NCBI GenBank assembly: GCA_013152195.1
Contig: JAADGU010000094.1
Location: 1-5,186 of the forward strand
Direction: 5' to 3'
DNA: 5,186 nucleotides
DNA from: Nitrospirota bacterium
GTDB lineage: Bacteria; Nitrospirota; Thermodesulfovibrionia; Thermodesulfovibrionales; JdFR-85
The notes beneath the pieces were generated by a model, which made no database searches, had not been told where the DNA came from, and worked only from the letters and a program-made list of their open reading frames with translations. The position numbers were made by a program, and so were the translations under genes. Shown piece after piece: positions 1 through 4,424 of this stretch (within the stretch, counting starts at the first letter, position 1; each line of letters starts with the position of its first letter).

Positions 1-9
1 ACATTGAAC

Positions 10-543
10 CTATCCCTTATGACACCTGTTACATTCAGATGAAGAAAATGCCGTCTCCCCATTGTGACACCTGCCGCAGTATCTCTCCTTGAATATATCA
101 TCCATAAGGATCTTCTTCCCGTTAAGCTTCATGGGAAAGAGCCCTGGATGGCAATCGCTGCAGCCAAACATCTCCGTGTGACCCTGGTGATTGAATCTTA
201 CAGGCATTGAGGATGTCTTCATATCCATGATGGTCAGGTTGTGGCATTTATTGCATGCCTCCCTGTTCAGTCCAATCTCTTTATGGCCCCTGATTATGTG
301 GCACTGTGTGCAGTGAAGTCCCATTTTTCTGTGAAGGTCGTGGGGGAAGATAGTGGAAAATTTTTCATAGGGGTGACATTTAAAGCAGGTTATGGACCGG
401 ATTCCCTTTGCAGTCTCTTTCATCTCCAGCCTTGAAGGAATCGCCTCACTGCCTGCTTTTTCTGTTGTAAAATCGCATCCGGAAAGCAACAGGAGGGCAG
501 CTGTTATTAATACAGGCAGTAAATACAGTCTTCTCTCCACCAT
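10..543 (-). CDS. hexaheme c7-like cytochrome lipoprotein
   Basis: A 177-aa exported lipoprotein. The N-terminal hydrophobic segment ends in the lipobox LLSGC (19-23), so Cys23 would be lipidated, and the next residue is Asp24. Six CXXCH heme sites follow at 53-57, 78-82, 97-101, 128-132, 156-160 and 171-175. Exactly six other histidines remain (68, 71, 77, 87, 119, 122), enough for bis-histidine ligation of every heme. Two related modules are visible: FPHDLH...CTQCH...CNKCH (66-101, with an extra heme at 53) and FNHQGH...CSDCH...CGRCH...CNRCH (117-175). The second looks like the c7-type triheme domain found singly in PpcA-like proteins and repeated in the dodecaheme GSU1996 type. It probably accepts electrons from the membrane heptaheme/cytochrome b complex and relays them across the periplasm. 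A G-rich ribosome site (AAGGGGG) lies 5 bases upstream. The gene is complete, with TAG at 12-10. Confidence 0.9.
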   Translation of the reverse strand: MVERRLYLLPVLITAALLLLSGCDFTTEKAGSEAIPSRLEMKETAKGIRSITCFKCHPYEKFSTIFPHDLHRKMGLHCTQCHIIRGHKEIGLNREACNKCHNLTIMDMKTSSMPVRFNHQGHTEMFGCSDCHPGLFPMKLNGKKILMDDIFKERYCGRCHNGETAFSSSECNRCHKG

Positions 544-544
544 C

Positions 545-1294
545 TCAGCCCCCTTCCTCCTCTTCGGACTTTTCTTTTAGCATCAGGTCATACTCCAGTG
601 GATGTTTGTGTCTGAGCTCCCTGAGCGATATCTTTCCTGTCAACCATACCCAGCTCATGGGGAAGACCTCGGGTTTCAGATGCTCATTGTAGAAGTGCCA
701 GAAGAGTATGAACACAATGGCGAGGAGTGCCTCGTCGCTATGCAGTATAAAGAGGAGCTGCCATATCCATTCCGTGGCCCCCTGGGGTATGAGGTAACTT
801 GCCTGTATGGGAAAGGCGATGGCAAGTCCCGAGAGCCCTATAATAAACATACCCCAGAAGACAGCCCAGTAATCAAACTTCTGAGCATATGTGAATCTCC
901 CGAACTTTGGTCTGGTCTTTGATATCCCGAGGAAGTAGAGAAAGTTATGGACTACGTCCTTAACGTCCTTTGGCAGAGGTAAAATGGTTGTCTCTTTCCT
1001 GATCTGCATCTTTCCTGTAACAAACAGATAGCCGAGGTAAAGGACATGGAATATAAAGTCAAGGATCATGGTGACCCCGGCTATCCTGTGGATTATACCG
1101 GCAGTCCTTGGGCCTCCCCATATCCTTATCCACCAGCTTGATACATCTATCTCAGCGAATTTCAACCCCCAGCCGGTAAAGGCAAGGAGCAGGAATGTGG
1201 TAAACATCACCACATGTTGAATCCTGAATATAATATTGAATCTCTCAACCTCCTCAGCGGAGTTTTTAAGGGATGTGCTGTTCTGACTCTTCAT
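545..1294 (-). CDS. di-heme membrane cytochrome b, FdnI/HydC type (CbcB-like)
   Basis: An inner-membrane cytochrome b of about 249 aa, the usual size for the FdnI/HydC (cytochrome b561-type) group that oxidises or reduces quinone. Four transmembrane helices lie near 27-47, 68-91, 141-161 and 182-202. Histidines placed as in this family are His27 (helix 1), His69 and His83 (helix 2), and His185 and His200 (helix 4); four of these should hold two b hemes. His205 lies just after helix 4. The C-terminus is hydrophilic and acidic. No formate dehydrogenase or hydrogenase gene is present; the partners here are c-type cytochromes, so menaquinol oxidation feeding the heptaheme protein is the likely reaction, as in the Cbc complexes of Geobacter. 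The gene overlaps the previous one, which suggests translational coupling and equal amounts. An ATG two codons upstream (1300) is a less well spaced alternative. One base separates its stop from the next ATG. Confidence 0.88.
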   Translation of the reverse strand: MKSQNSTSLKNSAEEVERFNIIFRIQHVVMFTTFLLLAFTGWGLKFAEIDVSSWWIRIWGGPRTAGIIHRIAGVTMILDFIFHVLYLGYLFVTGKMQIRKETTILPLPKDVKDVVHNFLYFLGISKTRPKFGRFTYAQKFDYWAVFWGMFIIGLSGLAIAFPIQASYLIPQGATEWIWQLLFILHSDEALLAIVFILFWHFYNEHLKPEVFPMSWVWLTGKISLRELRHKHPLEYDLMLKEKSEEEEGG

Positions 1295-2210
1295 CTTCAT
1301 CTTCCTCCTTCCTTCTCCTGAAAAAGGTGTCGCGGATGTCGGAAAAAGCCTCTAAAAGGACATGGAGTACTGTAAAGGCAATTACCGACATGGTAAGCAG
1401 TATAAGTCCTTTTTCTGCATAGTGCGGAATCGGACCGGCTTCTTTATGGGTAATGGCGGCTACGAATTTCTCGTTGGCACCCTTATGGCATTTACCGCAG
1501 GTCTGTATCTTGTTGATACCGAATACCGGGGATGAAGGATTATCCGTTGACTTTATGTTGTGGTAGCCGTGGCAGTTTACACAGGTAGGGGCTTTTTTGT
1601 GACCGAGAATATGTTTCTTGCCGTGAAAACTCTCTGTATAACTCTTCATGACATTGACTTCAATCCCGTATTTTTTTGCCAGGCCCTCTTTACCATGACA
1701 CTTGCCACACGTCTCAACAACATTCCATTGATTTACTGGAGAAGACCTGTCAGAGGCAGGAGTTATGTAATGAGGAGACCCGTGGCAGTCGAGGCAAAGG
1801 GCTCCATCACTGAGTTTCTTGTCCGCAATGTTTTTACCATGGATGCTGCCGAGCACCTGATTATAGGTTTCAGTGTGGCACTTATAGCATGCTGCCAGTG
1901 CAACTGCGTCGGTATCCGCCTTTTGTTTTATCCTTTTTGATAGCTTCTCTATATCGGAACTTATCACTTCAGCAGGTGCGGCATGAGGGTTTTCACCAAA
2001 CCTTTCGTGACACTCGGTGCAGGAGAAGAATCCGTGTGTTGATGCCTGGTATCTGTCAGCATCCACTTTTAGAGCTATTTCCTTGCCATTGTATATAATT
2101 CTGCCAGCCATACTGTTATGACAGACAATACAGCCTGAGAAGTCATTTGCAAATGCTGAAGCAGGTGCTGAAATGAGCAACAAAAAGCTTAACAAAGCAA
2201 GGCTTTTCAT
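1266..2210 (-). CDS. heptaheme c-type cytochrome with C-terminal membrane anchor (CbcA-like)
   Basis: A 314-aa periplasmic cytochrome bound to the inner membrane. A Sec signal peptide (1 to about 21, ending APASAFA) is followed by seven CXXCH heme sites at residues 27-31, 64-68, 108-112, 139-143, 168-172, 210-214 and 238-242. Further histidines (59, 76, 124, 147, 196, 200, 204, 217, 255, 263) can supply distal ligands. One transmembrane helix spans about 264-286, then comes a basic stop-transfer RRRK (298-301) and a very acidic cytoplasmic tail. Seven hemes, one C-terminal helix and a cytochrome b gene directly downstream match the arrangement I know for Geobacter CbcA, part of the CbcBA quinone oxidoreductase; direct homology was not tested. 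Its likely task is to take electrons from the cytochrome b and pass them to the hexaheme lipoprotein. GAGG lies 7 bases before the ATG. The last codons overlap the next gene by 29 bp. Confidence 0.88.
   Translation of the reverse strand: MKSLALLSFLLLISAPASAFANDFSGCIVCHNSMAGRIIYNGKEIALKVDADRYQASTHGFFSCTECHERFGENPHAAPAEVISSDIEKLSKRIKQKADTDAVALAACYKCHTETYNQVLGSIHGKNIADKKLSDGALCLDCHGSPHYITPASDRSSPVNQWNVVETCGKCHGKEGLAKKYGIEVNVMKSYTESFHGKKHILGHKKAPTCVNCHGYHNIKSTDNPSSPVFGINKIQTCGKCHKGANEKFVAAITHKEAGPIPHYAEKGLILLTMSVIAFTVLHVLLEAFSDIRDTFFRRRKEEDEDEESEQHIP
1304..1310 (-). promoter_or_regulatory. ribosome binding site of cytochrome b inside the upstream coding tail
   Basis: AAGGAGG at 1310-1304 lies within the codons for the acidic tail of the heptaheme protein. 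It is 9 bases before the ATG at 1294 but only 3 before an ATG at 1300, so 1294 is the more probable start. Confidence 0.65.
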
Positions 2211-2224
2211 CTCTTTACCTCACA

Positions 2225-2578
2225 TTATGTTTGTTTGTCAGAGACGGTTGACTTTGCTTCTTCCGCTATGGGTTTTACCTTCAGGACTTCCGATACAGTA
2301 TCTGCAATATAGGCAAGCGTGGTACCTGCAACTGCACCTACAACTATACTCACGGCAGCAGTACAGAAGAGTCCGAGCAGAATTCCTGCAACTACAAGCA
2401 TTCTGACAAATATCCCCGGGTCCAAAGGACCGCCGGTAAGATGGGAAAGCAGAACCACTGCGGCATAACTGCCAAAATAGAAGCCCGGTACAATGCCGAA
2501 AACAACATACAGGATTGCCCCTGCAACAGCGCCAATCTTCCTTCCTGTTTCCAAGGCCTTTTTCCTTTCATCTTTCAT
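2225..2578 (-). CDS. small glycine-rich membrane protein (paralog B), unknown function
   Basis: Second operon gene, 117 aa from the ATG chosen by ribosome-site spacing. A charged N-terminus (KDERKK) precedes a hydrophobic region at about 15-47 with ILYVVFGIVPG (22-32), a loop GGPLDPGIFVR (49-59), and a glycine/alanine-rich hydrophobic region at about 60-92, then a hydrophilic Lys/Glu tail. It aligns along its length with the preceding 110-aa protein (shared VVFG-x-x-PG, P-x-x-P-x-I-x-x-R, G-x-L-x-G, TVSEV), so the two arose by tandem duplication and probably form a heteromer. The single Cys72 lies in a membrane segment and no heme motif is present. The stop is 14 bp before the heptaheme cytochrome gene. 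I do not recognise a family; a membrane partner of the cytochrome complex is an inference from context. Confidence 0.8.
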   Translation of the reverse strand: MKDERKKALETGRKIGAVAGAILYVVFGIVPGFYFGSYAAVVLLSHLTGGPLDPGIFVRMLVVAGILLGLFCTAAVSIVVGAVAGTTLAYIADTVSEVLKVKPIAEEAKSTVSDKQT

Positions 2579-2586
2579 TTCAAACA

Positions 2587-2593
2587 CCTCCTT
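2587..2593 (-). promoter_or_regulatory. ribosome binding site that fixes the start of the 117-aa gene
   Basis: AAGGAGG at 2593-2587 is 8 bases before the ATG at 2578. A GTG at 2587-2585 would extend the frame by three codons but overlaps the ribosome site itself, so the ATG is preferred. Confidence 0.8.
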
Positions 2594-2604
2594 TCCCGTA
2601 ATTA

Positions 2605-2937
2605 TTATGAGTTCCTCTCCCCTGTAATGGGTTCGGTTGCCCTCTCTTTTTCACCTTTTGTTATCACCTCGGCAACTGTGCCCATCAGCCAGCCCATTGT
2701 AGCTCCACCTACCATGAATATAAGACCTGTAACCATAACACCTGTAAGCATACCCATTGCTACAACTATACGGGAGAGTATTGAAGGCGCTATGGGTATG
2801 CCGAATACGGCACCTGCTATGTTTAATCCAAGTACTCCACCAATGAATGACCCCGGAAGTAGTCCGAAGACTACAAAGAGGGCGAGTCCGATACCTGCAC
2901 CAAGATAACTCAACCTGTTTGATAGTTTCCCTTTCAT
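2605..2937 (-). CDS. small glycine-rich membrane protein (paralog A), unknown function
   Basis: First gene of the cytochrome operon, 110 aa, not recognised as a named family. A short basic N-terminus (KGKLSNR) is followed by a hydrophobic stretch at about 12-45 containing LFVVFGLLPG (20-29), a loop with GIPIAPS (46-52), and a second hydrophobic stretch at about 57-90 rich in glycine (G62, G66, G71, G77, G78, G82, G86), then a charged hydrophilic tail. The small-residue pattern suggests tightly packed helices. It is clearly related to the product of the next gene: both share LGA/IGA, VVFG(L/I)(L/V)PG, P-x-x-P-x-I-x-x-R, a glycine-rich second helix and TV(A/S)EV at its end. There are no cysteines or heme motifs. 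Its place directly after the promoter and ahead of three cytochrome genes suggests an accessory or assembly partner of the cytochrome complex; this is inference. Confidence 0.8.
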   Translation of the reverse strand: MKGKLSNRLSYLGAGIGLALFVVFGLLPGSFIGGVLGLNIAGAVFGIPIAPSILSRIVVAMGMLTGVMVTGLIFMVGGATMGWLMGTVAEVITKGEKERATEPITGERNS

Positions 2938-2945
2938 TTCACTTG

Positions 2946-2952
2946 CCTCCTT
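2946..2952 (-). promoter_or_regulatory. ribosome binding site of the 110-aa gene
   Basis: AAGGAGG lies 8 bases before the ATG at 2937. The same motif and spacing, and the same final GAAATG, recur before the paralogous next gene. Confidence 0.85.
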
Positions 2953-2975
2953 TCTTTCAGTTTTGCTCTGATTAA

Positions 2976-2991
2976 AGCATTAACCGTGCCG
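2976..2991 (-). promoter_or_regulatory. putative sigma-54 (-24/-12) promoter of the cytochrome operon
   Basis: On the minus strand the sequence CGGCACGGTTAATGCT matches the TGGCACG-N4-TTGCW consensus with GG (2990-2989) and GC (2978-2977) separated by exactly 10 bases. Only the first T (C here) and one T of TTGC (A here) differ. A start about 12 bases further on would be near 2966, giving a leader of about 29 nt that contains the ribosome site of the first operon gene. No good -35/-10 promoter was seen in the same gap. Confidence 0.6.
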
Positions 2992-3012
2992 GGATATAAC
3001 GTGTTGATATCC
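2992..3012. promoter_or_regulatory. palindrome next to the -24 element, candidate operator
   Basis: GGATAT at 2992-2997 and ATATCC at 3007-3012 form perfect inverted arms; pairing continues through AAC/GTT with a one-base bulge, giving a near-palindrome of 21 bp. It ends one base from the GG of the putative sigma-54 promoter, so a protein bound here could block or assist the polymerase. Confidence 0.4.
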
Positions 3013-3032
3013 AAGAAAAAAGGTGTGCAGGG

Positions 3033-3059
3033 TTTTGCATTTAGGCGAATTATTTTGCA
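3033..3059 (-). promoter_or_regulatory. phased direct repeats, candidate activator site
   Basis: TTTTGCA occurs at 3033-3039 and again at 3053-3059, exactly 20 bp apart (about two helical turns), with a weaker relative (GTGTGCAG) at 3023-3030. They lie some 67-93 bp upstream of the transcription start predicted from the GG-N10-GC promoter, a usual distance for an enhancer-binding protein of the NtrC class. Binding is inferred from spacing only. Confidence 0.35.
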
Positions 3060-3067
3060 GGTATGCG

Positions 3068-3124
3068 AAAAAAAGGGGTGTTACGTCTCAATTTACAGTA
3101 AATCCTGTAAGTTGAGACAACCCC
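3068..3124 (-). terminator. rho-independent terminator after the 65-aa gene
   Basis: Read on the minus strand, CCCC complementary bases and a long stem are followed at once by seven T (the A-run 3068-3074 on the plus strand). The stem pairs 3093-3098 with 3105-3110 (6 bp, 6-nt loop), one mismatch at 3092/3111, 3085-3091 with 3112-3118 (7 bp), a small bulge, and GGGG 3075-3078 with CCCC 3121-3124. It lies 47 bases after the stop of the 65-aa gene and separates the cobalt/nickel region from the cytochrome operon. Confidence 0.85.
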
Positions 3125-3171
3125 GGTAGATTTGCAGTTCTTCATTCTGCTCTGGCAATGCAGGATGATGC

Positions 3172-3369
3172 TCAGAATTTTTTTAATGCTTCTTCAAAGA
3201 GCCCGCTCAGCTTTTTTGTTTCATCATACAGCCGGTCGAGTATCTCCGACACTTCTTTTTTGCCGAGGGATGAAGTCTTCTCTGCCCATTCCCTGTAAAC
3301 CCTCGCATGTTCGTCGTTATGTTCCATCCAGTGGTGAAGCAGTTTCTTCAGCTTTTCAAGGTCGTCCAT
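3172..3369 (-). CDS. small helical His-rich cytosolic protein, unknown function
   Basis: A 65-aa protein with no signal peptide or membrane segment. It is rich in Glu, Lys and Leu and is predicted to form two amphipathic helices (about 2-31 and 37-64) broken by the SSLGKK turn, like a helical hairpin. The first helix carries His12, His13, His17 and His21; 13, 17 and 21 fall on one face with i/i+4 spacing, an arrangement able to bind a metal ion. The start is supported by AAGGAG five bases before the ATG. It lies 182 bp below cbiO and has its own strong terminator downstream. I recall similar small proteins or domains near cobalt/nickel uptake and cobaltochelatase genes (possibly the DUF8180 group), but that is memory, not a search. 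A metal-handling accessory role is an inference; a purely structural helical protein remains possible. Confidence 0.72.
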   Translation of the reverse strand: MDDLEKLKKLLHHWMEHNDEHARVYREWAEKTSSLGKKEVSEILDRLYDETKKLSGLFEEALKKF

Positions 3370-3444
3370 ACTCTCTCCTTTTTAAATTATGCGGTAACTT
3401 CAAATTAACACAAGTAATTACAAATAGATTAAAGAATTATTTAG

Positions 3445-3461
3445 ACAGGATTAACAGGATT
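3445..3461. repeat. short tandem repeat ACAGGATTA/ACAGGATT in AT-rich spacer
   Basis: Two head-to-tail copies of a 9-bp unit, ACAGGATTA then ACAGGATT, lie inside the AT-rich spacer 3370-3551 between cbiO and the small helical gene. I recall similar ACAGGATTAACAGGATT strings in intergenic DNA of several unrelated uncultivated bacteria, but could not check this. The rest of the spacer shows no terminator and no convincing promoter; only the ribosome site of the next gene is clear. Confidence 0.5.
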
Positions 3462-3551
3462 TTTTAATTATTCAATTTACATATCCGGTCTGAAATTGAT
3501 AATTCCGAGTTAATTCGAGCAACTTTGTGGTTTAGTATTTTTTGTTCAGGT

Positions 3552-4214
3552 TTAAGCAAGCGTGATTCTGCCCTCACTTAACCTGTAAACCCTGTCTGTT
3601 GCACCCTTTAAAAACTCATGAGAATGGCTGATAATCATGCAGGTATCTACGTGCTCCTTCAGGTAGCTCAGGAATCTCTCCCGTGTTGTCTCATCAAGCC
3701 CTGCAGTTGGCTCATCAAACAGAAAACACTCGGGATTCATTGCCACAACCGTGGCAAGTGCAACAAGCCTTTTTTCGCCACCCGAGAGGCGGTAGGTTAT
3801 CTTTTTTTCAAAACCTTCAAGTCCCAGGGCCTTACAGGTCTTTTTTACAATAATCCGGGCCTCTTCATGGGATTTGCCGAGGTTCAACGGGCCAAAAGCA
3901 ATATCCTCTTCAACGGTTGGGCTGAATAGCTGGTCGTCAGAGTCCTGAAACAGCAACCCGATCCTCTGTCTTATCTCGCTGAAATCCTCCTCTGTCTTTC
4001 TCACCTTTTCAAATACCCTTATTTCTCCGGAGCCGGGTCTTAACAAACCCATTATAAGATGAAACAAAGTAGTTTTTCCAGCGCCATTGGGTCCGATCAG
4101 GCCGACCCTGTCACCCTTTTCCAATGAGAAATTCAGGTCATTAAAGACCTGTTTTCCATAGGGGTAAGTGAAACTCAGATTTCGTAGTTCTATCAAGTTT
4201 TCCTCGCTATCCAT
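3552..4214 (-). CDS. cbiO: ECF transporter ATPase subunit CbiO (cobalt/nickel)
   Basis: Cytoplasmic ABC ATPase that powers the CbiQ-containing importer. All catalytic motifs are intact in 220 residues: Walker A GPNGAGKTT (41-49), Q-loop Gln90 followed by DSDDQLFSPTVEEDIAFGP (91-109), which is the characteristic CbiO/EcfA stretch, signature LSGGEK (143-148), Walker B CFLFDEP (163-169) with catalytic Glu168, D-loop GLD (172-174) and switch His197. It lacks the C-terminal extension found in many 260-280 aa EcfA/CbiO proteins and ends just after the nucleotide-binding fold, so it would form a minimal homodimer. The ATG has only a weak Shine-Dalgarno (AAGGA about 10 nt upstream), so translation may depend on coupling or be modest. 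The 132-bp palindromic element lies between it and cbiQ. No convincing terminator follows its stop. Confidence 0.95.
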   Translation of the reverse strand: MDSEENLIELRNLSFTYPYGKQVFNDLNFSLEKGDRVGLIGPNGAGKTTLFHLIMGLLRPGSGEIRVFEKVRKTEEDFSEIRQRIGLLFQDSDDQLFSPTVEEDIAFGPLNLGKSHEEARIIVKKTCKALGLEGFEKKITYRLSGGEKRLVALATVVAMNPECFLFDEPTAGLDETTRERFLSYLKEHVDTCMIISHSHEFLKGATDRVYRLSEGRITLA

Positions 4215-4264
4215 TAATTTTTAGTCCTTCACCTACCAAGTTAAAATCGCCTTGATTATGGGAA

Positions 4265-4396
4265 GGAAGCGATATGATAGACTCTTCACTCATTCTCGAT
4301 GGACATCGTGTCCATCTCCGAGGAAATCTCGCAATTCACCTTCCGGGTGAATTTACTGCGAAATTTAAACCGTTCAGAGTCTATCATATCGCTTCC
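4265..4396. repeat. 132-bp palindromic MITE-like element with 21-bp perfect inverted ends
   Basis: Positions 4265-4285 (begins GGAAGCGATATGATAG) and 4376-4396 are perfect inverted complements over 21 bp; pairing stops exactly at both sides. Inside lie two further hairpins: GATGGACA/TGTCCATC (4298-4305 with 4309-4316, 3-nt loop) and AATTCACC/GGTGAATT (4333-4340 with 4346-4353, 5-nt loop). The second is extended by TCGCA/TGCGA (4329-4333 with 4357-4361), which shares A4333 and leaves a short bulge. Either strand could fold into a long stem capped by a three-way junction. It has no coding capacity. It fills most of the cbiQ-cbiO spacer, where such operons are usually tight, which suggests insertion. 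Both ends abut AA, but no longer target duplication is evident. It could instead be an mRNA-stabilising structure. No T-run follows on the minus strand, so it is not a classic terminator. Confidence 0.75.
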
Positions 4397-4424
4397 AATA
4401 ACCTCTCATCTCTGGCTTCGGGGT

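Noticed and set aside
1..4. Possible ATG of a further operon gene on the minus strand (bases 4-2), with AAGGGA about 8 bases upstream
   Set aside because: Only four bases of it are inside the window, so a gene cannot be supported, though the spacing is plausible.
602..922. Plus-strand open frame of 106 codons
   Set aside because: Antisense shadow of the cytochrome b gene.
1560..2098. Two plus-strand open frames (126 and 69 codons) across the heptaheme gene
   Set aside because: Antisense to seven regularly placed CXXCH motifs with signal peptide and anchor; no independent support.
2441..2908. Plus-strand open frame of 155 codons
   Set aside because: Antisense to both small membrane protein genes, which have ribosome sites and paralogy; its Pro/Ser/Thr-rich product is typical of the reverse of Gly/Ala/Val-rich membrane codons.
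3068..3124. The inverted repeat as an operator for the cytochrome operon
   Set aside because: The stem followed directly by seven T on the minus strand is better explained as a terminator of the upstream gene.
3385..3412. TTGTGT-16-CATAAT on the minus strand as a sigma-70 promoter for the 65-aa gene
   Set aside because: The -35 match is poor and the -10 lies so close to the ribosome site that the start would fall at its edge; AT-rich DNA gives such matches by chance.
3132..3467. Plus-strand open frame of 111 codons over the 65-aa gene and spacer
   Set aside because: It covers the minus-strand gene with a good ribosome site and extends into AT-rich non-coding DNA; no start signal.
4265..4396. 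The palindromic element as a terminator or a tRNA-like/riboswitch RNA
   Set aside because: No T-run follows the outer stem on the minus strand and no known riboswitch core was recognised; a repeat fits better.
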